Below are positions 22,405-30,075 of a stretch of DNA of 30,075 nucleotides, piece by piece. Position 1 is the stretch's first letter; the number at the start of each line of letters is the position of its first letter. The DNA comes from BB31 sp964582525 (lineage in GTDB: Bacteria; Pseudomonadota; Gammaproteobacteria; Beggiatoales; Beggiatoaceae): the NCBI GenBank assembly GCA_964582525.1, contig CAZOSP010000040.1:1-30075 (forward strand). Direction: 5' to 3'. The translations under genes and the position numbers were made by a program. The notes under the pieces were generated by a model. It saw only the letters and a list, made by a program, of their open reading frames with translations. It was not told the DNA's origin and searched no databases.

Positions 22405-23424
22405 ATGAAAATCCTCATTGCTTCTGATGCTTGGCAGCCGCAAGTCAACGGTGTCGTGCGTACTCTAATGACCACCCGCGATTACCTCCACAAAATGGGG
22501 CATCAAGTTCAAGTCATCAGTCCCGACCTATTTTCAACCATTCCCTGCCCAACCTATCCGGAAATCCGTCTAGCCTATAAACTCAGCGGCAAAATCAAAA
22601 AAATCATTGAAACATTTCAGCCCGATGCCATACACATCGCCACCGAAGGACCGCTCGGCTGGGCAACGCGGGGTTACTGCATTCAACACAAGCACTGCTT
22701 CACTACCTCTTTTCACACCAAATTTCCCGAATATGTCGAAGCGCGCTTTCGCATCCCGGCAAGCTGGGGCTATGCGGTGCTGCGTCGTTTCCACGCCCGC
22801 GCCGAGCGCATCATGGTTGCCACGCAAAGCATGGCAAACGAACTCGAACAACGTGGCTTTAACAAGCTGGTGCGTTGGTCACGCGGAGTCGATACCGAAC
22901 TGTTCACACTGCGCGATAAACACTTTTTATCCGCACCGCGCCCCATCGCCCTTTATGTAGGGCGCGTCGCCATTGAAAAAAGCATTGAAGACTTTCTTAA
23001 GTTGGACTTTAACGGCAGCAAATTTGTTGTCGGTGATGGACCCCAACTGCATGAATTGCAAGAACATTATCCCGATGTGTGGTTTGTTGGCATGAAAATC
23101 GGCGAAGAACTTGCGCAATACTACGCCGCTGCCGATATTTTCATTTTCCCCAGTCGCACCGACACCTTTGGTCTCGTCCTCATTGAAGCCTTAGCCTGTG
23201 GCGTACCCGTTGCCGCCTACCCAGTACCAGGTCCCCTTGATGTTATCGATCACACCGGTGTAGGCGTGTTACATGAAAACCTGCAAACCGCCGTCGCGCA
23301 AGTCCTCGCCGATCCGCCCAGCGCTGAAAAATGCCGCAACTATGCCATGCGCTATGCGTGGGAAGTCTGCACCCAGCAATTCTTAGACAATCTATGCGTA
23401 CCTACTCAAACTGGGAGCAGCTGA
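22405..23424 (+). CDS. agt: GT4 diacylglycerol glycosyltransferase (Agt-like)
   Basis: A 339-residue GT-B fold glycosyltransferase of family GT4. The N-terminal acceptor-domain start KILIASDAWQPQVNGVVRTL is typical, as are TEGPLGWATRGYC, SFHTKFPEYV, GRVAIEKSIEDFL, and the donor-binding SRTDTFGLVLIEALACGVPV followed by PVPGPLDVI. Homologues beside plcP transfer glucose or glucuronate to diacylglycerol, giving phosphorus-free glycolipids under phosphate stress. The nucleotide-sugar donor cannot be told from sequence. The ATG at 22405 is 1 nt after the plcP stop; the longer frame from 22258 overlaps plcP and is rejected. It is the last gene of the operon. Confidence 0.87.
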   Translation: MKILIASDAWQPQVNGVVRTLMTTRDYLHKMGHQVQVISPDLFSTIPCPTYPEIRLAYKLSGKIKKIIETFQPDAIHIATEGPLGWATRGYCIQHKHCFTTSFHTKFPEYVEARFRIPASWGYAVLRRFHARAERIMVATQSMANELEQRGFNKLVRWSRGVDTELFTLRDKHFLSAPRPIALYVGRVAIEKSIEDFLKLDFNGSKFVVGDGPQLHELQEHYPDVWFVGMKIGEELAQYYAAADIFIFPSRTDTFGLVLIEALACGVPVAAYPVPGPLDVIDHTGVGVLHENLQTAVAQVLADPPSAEKCRNYAMRYAWEVCTQQFLDNLCVPTQTGSS

Positions 23425-23484
23425 GTGCCTGCTTCTCACTCTCAGAAGTATAGCCAAGCACGAGTGCATGATTGAAAATAACCC

Positions 23485-24606
23485 CTATCTAAACAGGGTT
23501 AAAACACCCGTGTAACCGTACAAGCGATTATGCGAAATTTCGCCATTGGCAAAAAAACCGACTAACGGCACATCGCCTAACGCGGCTTGAATCATTTTCA
23601 GTTCTTGCGAATCGTCGCCAAATAAATTTTCGCCGCGCCCCAGACAACTGTAGTACAAAGCACCACGCGGTTGAGTCGTCAAGTCTTTGCTGATGGCTTG
23701 TAGCATTTTCTGCATGTCTTCGCGGGCGGTGTCTGCGTCGCGGCGGGTGAACATGACGGACATGCCGGGGCGCACGATTTCACCAATCGCCAGCAAGCTG
23801 TGTTCAGCATCCGCGCCGACCAAATTACGCACCAGATAATCGCCGGTATCTGAGCCTTGAATAGGTAAGGCGGCAAAAATATAACCAGCGGCTTTGTTCA
23901 AGTCACGGGCTAAAACTTCGCCAATATCGCGTTTGAACACCTCTAAAGCCGGTTCGCCGTCCAATTTAGCGATCACATTATGCCGCCCTTCGGTAATTTC
24001 GTGACGCACACCTATCGGCGAGCAGCCTTGTGTTAAGCGGGTTGAAACGCCGATCATTTGGTCAAATAAAACCCCCGACAAACCGCCTTCTACGACTTTG
24101 TTGGCGATTTGCGCGTAGCGAGTACGGGAGCTGCATAAGCCGCCGACCAGAAAGCCGCCGCCTAATGCTTCTGAAACCTGTTCAATGATTTCTGGCACTT
24201 CATTGTTACGCGCATCGCCATGTACCACTGCAAATATGGCAAATTTCTCCCGATACCAGCTTTCATGCCGTTGGCAAAAACTTTTCAGTTGGACACTATT
24301 GATGGTGGAAAAAACCTGAAAACTGTCGTCAGGAAACTCGCCAAGCATGATGGCAATAGCAGGTATATCAAAATATTCCTGCCCACTGCTACAAATCCCT
24401 ACGCCGACCGAGCCTGTCCAAGCCTCAATGCCGGTATTTTGCTGAAAATAAGACAAAATATCCTGAATTTTACTGGCGAGTAAATCACTGATATATAAAA
24501 AGCCTAAATTTGCGCCATCAGGAATATCGCCGAGTTGCGCCAAACAATCAGCAGCAATGCTTTGCCATTCGTTGCCTTCGGCATGGGCATAATGAAATGC
24601 AGTCAT
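23485..24606 (-). CDS. FIST-domain sensory protein
   Basis: A 373-residue protein made of a FIST N domain (about 25-210) and a FIST C domain (about 220-365). Recognisable pieces are WTGSVGVGICSSGQEYFDIP, GGGFLVGGLCSSRTRYAQ, GLSGVLFDQMIGVSTRLTQGCSPIG and the C-terminal GALYYSCLGRGENLFG with PLVGFFANGEISH. FIST domains are thought to bind small ligands, perhaps amino acids, in signalling. No kinase or output domain is fused. AGGAAA precedes the ATG, and only 9 bp separate it from secF, so it is probably co-transcribed with yajC-secD-secF, an unusual neighbour for that operon. Its ligand and partner are unknown. Confidence 0.88.
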   Translation of the reverse strand: MTAFHYAHAEGNEWQSIAADCLAQLGDIPDGANLGFLYISDLLASKIQDILSYFQQNTGIEAWTGSVGVGICSSGQEYFDIPAIAIMLGEFPDDSFQVFSTINSVQLKSFCQRHESWYREKFAIFAVVHGDARNNEVPEIIEQVSEALGGGFLVGGLCSSRTRYAQIANKVVEGGLSGVLFDQMIGVSTRLTQGCSPIGVRHEITEGRHNVIAKLDGEPALEVFKRDIGEVLARDLNKAAGYIFAALPIQGSDTGDYLVRNLVGADAEHSLLAIGEIVRPGMSVMFTRRDADTAREDMQKMLQAISKDLTTQPRGALYYSCLGRGENLFGDDSQELKMIQAALGDVPLVGFFANGEISHNRLYGYTGVLTLFR

Positions 24607-24615
24607 AATGGTTTC

Positions 24616-25572
24616 CTAGCGATAAGGACGTTCTTCAACTTCGCTGTCTTGTTTGACTACCGGCATTAAATCGTTTTTGCTTACGCCCATTCTTAAAGTT
24701 GTTGCACTGGCAACATAAATAGAAGAATAAGTACCAACAATCACGCCAATGATCAATGCAGTAGCAAAGCCGTGAATCATTTCTCCGCCCAAAAAGAACA
24801 AAGAAAGCACGACCAGCAGGGTGGTAATAGAAGTCATTAAGGTGCGCACCAGCGTTTGGTTTAACGAGCGATTCATGACTTCTACCGGGGTATTTTTGCG
24901 CATTTTTAAGAAATTGTCTCGAATGCGGTCAAATACCACAATGGTGTCATTCAAAGAATAACCAATCACGGCTAAGACGGCGGCTAAGACGGTCAAATCA
25001 AATTCTAATTTGAAAATAGCAAAAATGCCTACGGTAATTAAAGCATCATGGACTAATGCTAAAACAGCACCGAGGGCAAAGCGTTTTTCAAAGCGAATAG
25101 CAACATAAATCAAAATACCAATTAAAGTATAGAGCAAAGCCAGTCCACCATTTTCTACCAATTCCTCACCCACTTGCGGACCGACAAATTCAACTCGCCG
25201 CATTTCTACTGCATGACCGCTCGCTTTAAGCAAAGTAATAATTTCATTACTCAAAGTTTCGTTGTTTTTGTCCTTATAAACGCCTAAACGAATGAGTACG
25301 TCCTTATCTGTGCCGAAATGCTGTACTACCGCATCTTCATAGCCGCCGTTACTTAAAGTAGAGCGCACGATACTGAGTTCAATAGAATTGTCGTAACGCA
25401 CTTCAACTAAAGTACCGCCGGTAAAATCAATGCCAAAATTTAAGCCGTTGAGCAGCAGCCCGCCTATGGATGCCAGCAGTAAAAATGCTGAAACAAAAAC
25501 TGCAACCCGAATATGATGTGTGCTAATGAAACGAATATTAAAGCTTTCTTCGTTAAAATCTAAAATTGCCAT
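24616..25572 (-). CDS. secF: Protein translocase subunit SecF
   Basis: A 318-residue inner-membrane protein that, with SecD and YajC, uses the proton-motive force to help pull exported proteins across SecYEG. It has six predicted transmembrane helices: the first is at about 22-44, then the periplasmic P4 domain opened by GIDFTGGTLVEVRY, then five C-terminal helices containing VLAVIGYSLNDTIVVFDRIRDN (quoted from YSLNDTIVVFDRIRDN). AAGGAGC lies 9 nt before the ATG, and secD ends 15 bp upstream. Length and motifs are normal for the family. Confidence 0.97.
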   Translation of the reverse strand: MAILDFNEESFNIRFISTHHIRVAVFVSAFLLLASIGGLLLNGLNFGIDFTGGTLVEVRYDNSIELSIVRSTLSNGGYEDAVVQHFGTDKDVLIRLGVYKDKNNETLSNEIITLLKASGHAVEMRRVEFVGPQVGEELVENGGLALLYTLIGILIYVAIRFEKRFALGAVLALVHDALITVGIFAIFKLEFDLTVLAAVLAVIGYSLNDTIVVFDRIRDNFLKMRKNTPVEVMNRSLNQTLVRTLMTSITTLLVVLSLFFLGGEMIHGFATALIIGVIVGTYSSIYVASATTLRMGVSKNDLMPVVKQDSEVEERPYR

Positions 25573-25587
25573 CAGTGCTTAAGCTCC

Positions 25588-27420
25588 TTACAAGGGTAAT
25601 TTTTTGAGTTTTTGCTGACCGTAGTGCCAGTTGATGATGCCACGACTGACTATGATGGCAGTAAACATGGATGTGATAATGCCCAGCGACAAGGTGACGG
25701 CAAAGCCTTTAACCGGACCTGAACCAAAACTAAACAGCACCACGCCCGCAATCAAAGTCGTGACATTGGCATCTAAAATCGTTCCAAAGGCTTTTTCAAA
25801 ACCCGCGTGAATACTCGCTTGCGGACTATTGCCATTTCGCACTTCTTCGCGGATACGCTCATAAATCAAGACGTTAGCATCAATCGCCATACCGATGGTC
25901 AGCAGAATGCCAGCAATACCGGGCAAAGTCAGGGTTGCTTGCAGCATGGACAACAAAGCCACCACAATGATCACATTCAGCAACATGGCAATATTGGCAA
26001 TCATGCCAAAAGCACTGTAGCGCAACACCATGAAAATCAATACTAAAACAAAGCCGACAAGAATGGAATTAATCCCCTGTTGGATATTTTCCTGCCCTAA
26101 GCTGGGTCCAATAGTGCGCTCTTCAACGATTTCAATCGGTGCTTTCAATGCACCTGCGCGTAATAGCAAGGCGAGATTAATTGCTTCGTTTTGTTCTAAA
26201 CCGGTGATTTGGAAGTTTTTCCCAAAGGCTTCTTGAATGGTGGCGACATTGATGACTTCTTCGGTTTTTTTGCGCGTTTTGATGGGTTTACCATCGCGTA
26301 TTTTGGTTTCAACTTTGTTTTCAATAAACACCACCGCCATGGGTTTTTGCACATTTTCTTTGGTGGTATCAAACATTTTTTTCGCGCCCTTACCATCCAA
26401 ACGCACCACCACTGCTGGCTGCGCGGTGCGCTGATCGATACTGGAAGCGGCATGATTGATTTGATCGCCGGTGACGATCACGCTGCGTTTTAACCACACA
26501 GAATGCCCTTCACGGTGCTTGTATTCACGCGAGTTTGGACCTTCTTCGCCGACTAAGCGAAATTCTAAAGTTGCTGTCGCGCCGAGAATTTCCTTCGCCC
26601 GTGCGGTATCCTGCACACCCGGTAATTGCACCACAATACGGTCTTCGCCCTGCCGCTGAATGAGCGGCTCGGCTACACCTAACTCATTGACACGATTGCG
26701 TAAAGTGCTAATATTTTGCTCCACAGCAACACGCTTAGCCTCTTTCAGAGAGGTTTCGGTATAAGTAAAAAGGGCAGAAAAAACCCCTTCGGCATCCACC
26801 GCTTTAGCACGCAATTCGGGATAAGCTTGCTGAATCACCTGAACCGCTTGCTCGCGCACCTCCAGCGTGGTAAAAGCCGCCTCCACCCCGCCTTGTGGCA
26901 AACGCCGCACGGTTTTATAACGCAGTTGATTTTCACGCAGCAAAGAGCGGAACTCTTGAGTAAAACGCTCTTCGTCTTGAATGATCGCAGTCTGCATATC
27001 GATTTCCATCAAGAAATGCACACCACCGCGCAAATCCAGCCCCAAATACATAGGTTTAGCCCCCACCGCAGCGAGCCAAGCCGGTGTGCTTGAAGCCAGA
27101 TTTTGCGCCACTACAAAGCCTTTTAGCGCGTCTTTATCTTGCAAAGCCGTGTAAGCCTTAAATTGCGTTTCGGTATCATGGAAACGCACCAATAGCTGAT
27201 TTTCAGAACGCTCTATACGCTTACTTTCCACGCCCGCCGCTTGCAGCAAATCCTTAACTTGCGTCTCTAGGCTATCGCTGATCTGCACATCACGCGCATA
27301 ACCGGGCGAAATCTGCACGGCTGGGTCTTCGCCAAATAAATTCGGCAAAGCATACAAGGTAGAAACGAGTAACACCGTGATAATAATAAAATATTTCCAA
27401 GCAGGGTATTGATTCATCAT
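25588..27420 (-). CDS. secD: Protein translocase subunit SecD
   Basis: A 610-residue RND-family inner-membrane protein. The first transmembrane helix is at about 9-27, followed by the large periplasmic P1 region with LGLDLRGGVHFLMEID (126-141) and NTLRNRVNELGVAEP-type sequence (STLRNRVNELGVAEPLIQRQ). The C-terminal half has five helices with GIAGILLTIGMAIDANVLIYE, quoted from LTIGMAIDANVLIYERIREE. It drives late steps of protein translocation with SecF. The start MMNQYP has no strong ribosome binding site. The 87-bp gap to yajC may hold its own regulatory elements. Confidence 0.97.
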   Translation of the reverse strand: MMNQYPAWKYFIIITVLLVSTLYALPNLFGEDPAVQISPGYARDVQISDSLETQVKDLLQAAGVESKRIERSENQLLVRFHDTETQFKAYTALQDKDALKGFVVAQNLASSTPAWLAAVGAKPMYLGLDLRGGVHFLMEIDMQTAIIQDEERFTQEFRSLLRENQLRYKTVRRLPQGGVEAAFTTLEVREQAVQVIQQAYPELRAKAVDAEGVFSALFTYTETSLKEAKRVAVEQNISTLRNRVNELGVAEPLIQRQGEDRIVVQLPGVQDTARAKEILGATATLEFRLVGEEGPNSREYKHREGHSVWLKRSVIVTGDQINHAASSIDQRTAQPAVVVRLDGKGAKKMFDTTKENVQKPMAVVFIENKVETKIRDGKPIKTRKKTEEVINVATIQEAFGKNFQITGLEQNEAINLALLLRAGALKAPIEIVEERTIGPSLGQENIQQGINSILVGFVLVLIFMVLRYSAFGMIANIAMLLNVIIVVALLSMLQATLTLPGIAGILLTIGMAIDANVLIYERIREEVRNGNSPQASIHAGFEKAFGTILDANVTTLIAGVVLFSFGSGPVKGFAVTLSLGIITSMFTAIIVSRGIINWHYGQQKLKKLPL

Positions 27421-27507
27421 AACGAGTAATGACTCATATTTTTGAAGGAATGGGATTGTTTTGCTGCGCGCTTACGCACCAAACAACAGTGAGATAACAG
27501 CAAAGAA

Positions 27508-27831
27508 CTACAAGGAATCCAAAGTTCCCTTTGGCATAACTGCGGAAACCGCATCTTTTTGCACTTTCACGCGCAGATTATCCGCCACCTGCAACTGCAA
27601 AAAATTATCGCCTATATCGGTGATTTTACCCAGCAAGCCGCCGCTAGTCACCACTTCATCGCCACGCGCCAGACTTTCCACCATCTGCCGATGCTCTTTC
27701 ACCCGCTTAGTCTGCGGACGGATAAGCAAAAAATAAAACACCACAAATAAAATAATTAACGGTACAAAATCTATAAAACTGGGGGCAGGTGCAGCACCTT
27801 CCGCCCAAGCCGCTTGAATCAAAAAATCCAT
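27508..27831 (-). CDS. yajC: Preprotein translocase subunit YajC
   Basis: A 107-residue protein with a single transmembrane helix (about 22-42) of typical YajC sequence, FVPLIILFVVFYFLLIRPQT, followed by the conserved KRVKEHRQMVESLARGDEVV and the family's small SH3-like tail. It associates with SecDF and YidC. AAGGAG lies 5 nt before the ATG. It is the first gene of a yajC-secD-secF-FIST transcript. The queA and tgt genes usually found upstream are absent. Confidence 0.95.
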   Translation of the reverse strand: MDFLIQAAWAEGAAPAPSFIDFVPLIILFVVFYFLLIRPQTKRVKEHRQMVESLARGDEVVTSGGLLGKITDIGDNFLQLQVADNLRVKVQKDAVSAVMPKGTLDSL

Positions 27832-28136
27832 GTTAGCTCCTTAAGTTATCGATTTGCTGATCGGCTTCTGCAAAGGTAAGCATTAAGTCTGCTCGGCAAC
27901 CTGTCAGGCTTAACGGCTGGGCTTAGATGCCTACAAAGTAAGGGTTGAATATAAGGCTATTTCGCTTGAATTCTACAGTAAAGCAAAAAAATCTACAAAA
28001 ACCTGTCGAGCTTGAGAAGCACTAAAACCATTGCCTGCTCCAAAAAACCAAACAAAGCTGAATAGACGCAGATAAACCCTGAAAACGCTGAAAAAGTCTG
28101 TAAGTCATTGATTTTAGGTAGAGCGTATTGGCATAA
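27832..28136. other. Upstream region of the yajC operon
   Basis: 305 bp with no gene. It should hold the minus-strand yajC promoter. A short phrase CAACCTGTCAGGCTTAA (27899-27915) recurs in a near copy downstream of hpf (7655). I see no tRNA or riboswitch. Confidence 0.35.
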
Positions 28137-28412
28137 ATGATTGATTTTATTATAGGCAAAAAAAGTTTTTCGGAGTTCTCGGGCAATTACCTTGCTGCGC
28201 GAACCGCTGCTGGGCGCGGTGGTGAAGGCTTTGCCCTTGTGTACGTGATCATGGCACTGTTGATGGGGATGATTTTTGTGGAGCAGGGCGAATGGCGGGT
28301 GTGGCTGGAGATGCTATGGATATTTGCGCGGGTGATAGGCGCATTGTTGGTGCTTAAAATCTTGATTATACTTAATTATTTTCCGCAATCGCAGGATGCC
28401 TTAGTCATGTAG
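28137..28412 (+). CDS. Small two-helix membrane protein, unknown
   Basis: A 91-residue hypothetical protein. Residues 32-48 (ALVYVIMALLMGMIFVE) and 62-81 (FARVIGALLVLKILIILNYF) form two transmembrane helices separated by an amphipathic, Trp-rich stretch (EWRVWLEMLW). No signal peptide or known motif. The ribosome binding site is weak, and the stop codon overlaps the first of three REP-like repeats. The clear hydrophobic pattern makes it likely to be a real gene, but I do not recognise the family. Confidence 0.5.
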   Translation: MIDFIIGKKSFSEFSGNYLAARTAAGRGGEGFALVYVIMALLMGMIFVEQGEWRVWLEMLWIFARVIGALLVLKILIILNYFPQSQDALVM

Positions 28413-28592
28413 GGCAGATTAAGCGGAGCGTATCCGCCGGATGTTGATATTGTGAGGCGTGGTAGATACGGCACGAAAAGACGCGCCTTAATCCGCTCAT
28501 GCTATGTAGGGCGGATTAAGCGCAGCGTATCCGCCGTATGTTGATGTTAAGGCGTGGCGGATTAAGCCGAGCGTATCCGCCGGATGTTAAGG
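28409..28592. repeat. Three REP-like palindromic repeats
   Basis: Three copies of a palindrome of the form GGCGGATTAAGCGCAGCG-TATCCGCC lie at about 28411-28440, 28507-28534 and 28557-28582. Each has a 6-7 bp GGCGGAT / ATCCGCC stem; copy 1 has a GGCAGAT mismatch. Copies 1 and 2 share about 50 bp, including the tail ATGTTGAT...AGGCGTGG. They fill the gap between two convergent genes and may act as transcript ends. Confidence 0.8.
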
Positions 28593-28599
28593 CTGCAAA

Positions 28600-30009
28600 C
28601 TACTGAGCATTGACTCTATAACGAATCGGCTCACCGTTAAACACAATCGTGTTATCCGCTAAACGATAACCAAAAGTAATGCAGACATGCCCGGTGTAGT
28701 CAGGATTATCTTGATACAACACAGGCAAAGTAGAACCATCAAATAACATGGCTTCTTGGGTTAAAGTTACGCCTGATTTCATCGGCAACAAGCCACCTAA
28801 CTTGCCATCCCAGCGATCCCAGTAGTTTTGCGCAGTGAATGCGCGGCGCGGATTATCTTTGTCGGGATTACACACCACCTGATTTTCCCACTCAGCCAAA
28901 CTTGTATCCCACTCGCAATAATCATCGCTAAAAGTGCTTTCTTGCAGCATGTAAAAGTCACCTTTGTTTGGATCGCATAAATCCTCACCAGTGACTATTG
29001 TCTCTGGTAGGCGATGCAAACCCACCACCAAAATATCCGCCGCTTGTCCCACATGCGCTGCATCTGGCGTAATCGAACCGCTGATAGTCAACAACTGTCC
29101 TTTTCTCACCAGGTTTTGATTATCCAACTGAGCCGTGCCGCCCTCTAGCGCAATACCGCCAGCAAACGCCGCCGTCGTACAGCTTGTATCACCTTTAGAG
29201 CTGATGGAAAAAACAGGCGAAAGCATAGGTAGCTGAGTGCTACTTTCTTTACAAATTCCATTATCCCAAACACCATTCAATAGATTGCAATGCGCTTCTG
29301 TGTTTATTGATAAAGTGCTAAGGCATATTCCTGTACCTGCGAGGGCAACTGTTTGCTTATTCAAATCCTTTGCAGAGACCTCCAAGCTTGCGTTTACTAC
29401 ACCCGCTTGAGTTGGTTTAAACACCACAGAAACAGAACAGTTTGCAGTCACCGCTAAAGCAGTATTACAAGTATTAGTTTGAATAGTAAATGCCGTATTA
29501 TTCAGGCTACCAATGCTTAAATCTGCCACGCCAACCTGACCACCATTGGTAATAGTGAATGACTGAACTACTGAATCCAGTCCTATTCCCACGTCACCAA
29601 AACTAAGACTGGTGTTATCTATGCTGACTACAGGAAGACCAATCGCTATAAAAGCAACATTAACATCTTTAGTAGCGGATGTGCCTGTACTGACTTGACA
29701 ACGAGCAGGATTAGTAGAGTCTATAGTGCATCCACTCCATTGGATCGTATCAGTTGCTGTGCCAGAAGTTGCAGTTAGGGTGACTTTTATATTCTGCGGA
29801 TAAATCTGACCATCAACACAAGCCTGTGCATTTGCTTGCCCTGTCGCTTGACAAGTCACTGTGCCATTACCCGTTTGAGTAACATTAAGTTTCGTTTGAG
29901 CTAAACTGTTCAAACTGATTGTTAATGTATTAGCCGCATCAGTACTTTCGATACTTAATGTGCCTGTTTGAACATCGGGCTTGTCTTCACCGATAAACTC
30001 AACAGTCAA
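28600..30009 (-). CDS. ASH/InlB-like repeat surface protein, 5'-truncated
   Basis: 469 codons from a TTG. The N-terminus begins mid-domain (TCTLTVEF is the second half of an ASH/choice-of-anchor-D beta sandwich). Next comes an InlB-B-like repeat (GNGTVTCQATG ... TDTIQWSGCTIDSTNPARC, residues about 46-118). A full ASH domain follows (VSIDNTSLSFGDVGIGLDSV to VALAGTG, about 125-226). A C-terminal domain of about 240 residues with several Cys is of unknown type (LVVGLHRLPETIV, DYCEWDTSLAEW). There is no signal peptide. The frame stays open upstream only to a TGA at 30043-30045, while another frame is open there, so the real gene is probably frameshifted or continues past the window. Likely an extracellular protein. 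Confidence 0.7.
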   Translation of the reverse strand: MTVEFIGEDKPDVQTGTLSIESTDAANTLTISLNSLAQTKLNVTQTGNGTVTCQATGQANAQACVDGQIYPQNIKVTLTATSGTATDTIQWSGCTIDSTNPARCQVSTGTSATKDVNVAFIAIGLPVVSIDNTSLSFGDVGIGLDSVVQSFTITNGGQVGVADLSIGSLNNTAFTIQTNTCNTALAVTANCSVSVVFKPTQAGVVNASLEVSAKDLNKQTVALAGTGICLSTLSINTEAHCNLLNGVWDNGICKESSTQLPMLSPVFSISSKGDTSCTTAAFAGGIALEGGTAQLDNQNLVRKGQLLTISGSITPDAAHVGQAADILVVGLHRLPETIVTGEDLCDPNKGDFYMLQESTFSDDYCEWDTSLAEWENQVVCNPDKDNPRRAFTAQNYWDRWDGKLGGLLPMKSGVTLTQEAMLFDGSTLPVLYQDNPDYTGHVCITFGYRLADNTIVFNGEPIRYRVNAQ

Positions 30010-30075
30010 GGTACAAGTATTTACCAGCAGTTCCCGCCCGCATCAAAACCCTGTTAAAATAGCCCACAGTTACCC

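Overview
The window reads as a gammaproteobacterial chromosome. The evidence is an nlpD-rpoS pair, an lptCAB-rpoN-hpf-ptsN cluster, yajC-secD-secF, and enolase-phosphatase-type methionine salvage genes. Many short palindromic repeats, organellar-type introns or their relics, and an orphan molybdoenzyme would fit a sulfur-oxidising Thiotrichales/Beggiatoaceae-like bacterium. That placement is inference and is not proven by the sequence.

Layout. 1-1.6 kb: IS66 transposase relic, a membrane-anchored 2OG-Fe(II) oxygenase and the orphan 3' end of a group II intron. 1.6-3.9 kb: mtnD-mtnC (minus) divergent from a YciK-like SDR. 3.9-8.8 kb: lptC-lptA-lptB-rpoN-hpf-(small ORF)-ptsN-ybgC, which combines LPS export with the sigma-54/nitrogen-PTS module. 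8.8-9.5 kb: decayed gene fragments. 9.5-14 kb: an AIM24-family protein (minus), then a five-LysM lipoprotein, an NlpD-like LysM/M23 lipoprotein and RpoS. 14-18.1 kb: a hybrid histidine kinase (minus) divergent from a single-gene molybdopterin oxidoreductase. 18.1-19.4 kb: a Uma2 remnant and a tRNA operon (Pro-UGG, Arg-UCU, His-GUG) interspersed with three copies of a structured repeat. The tRNA-Arg gene is split by a group I intron. 19.4-23.4 kb: a four-gene operon btaA-btaB-plcP-agt behind a PhoB-type promoter. 23.5-27.8 kb (minus): yajC-secD-secF followed by a FIST-domain sensor. 28-30 kb: a small membrane protein, three REP-like repeats and a 5'-truncated surface protein.

Two regions stand out. 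The first is the btaA-btaB-plcP-agt operon. Phospholipase C (PlcP) would release diacylglycerol from phospholipids. BtaA/BtaB would turn it into the betaine lipid DGTS, and the glycosyltransferase would turn it into glycolipid. A good match to a Pho box sits 10 bp ahead of a -10 element, so the operon looks like a self-contained, phosphate-starvation-induced switch from phospholipids to phosphorus-free lipids. Each enzyme is known individually; the compact four-gene arrangement under one Pho box is the part that may be new.

The second is the tRNA operon, which has a strong sigma-70 promoter. It carries a 290-nt group I intron between positions 36 and 37 of tRNA-Arg(UCU), and repeats whose terminal stem shows compensatory base changes.
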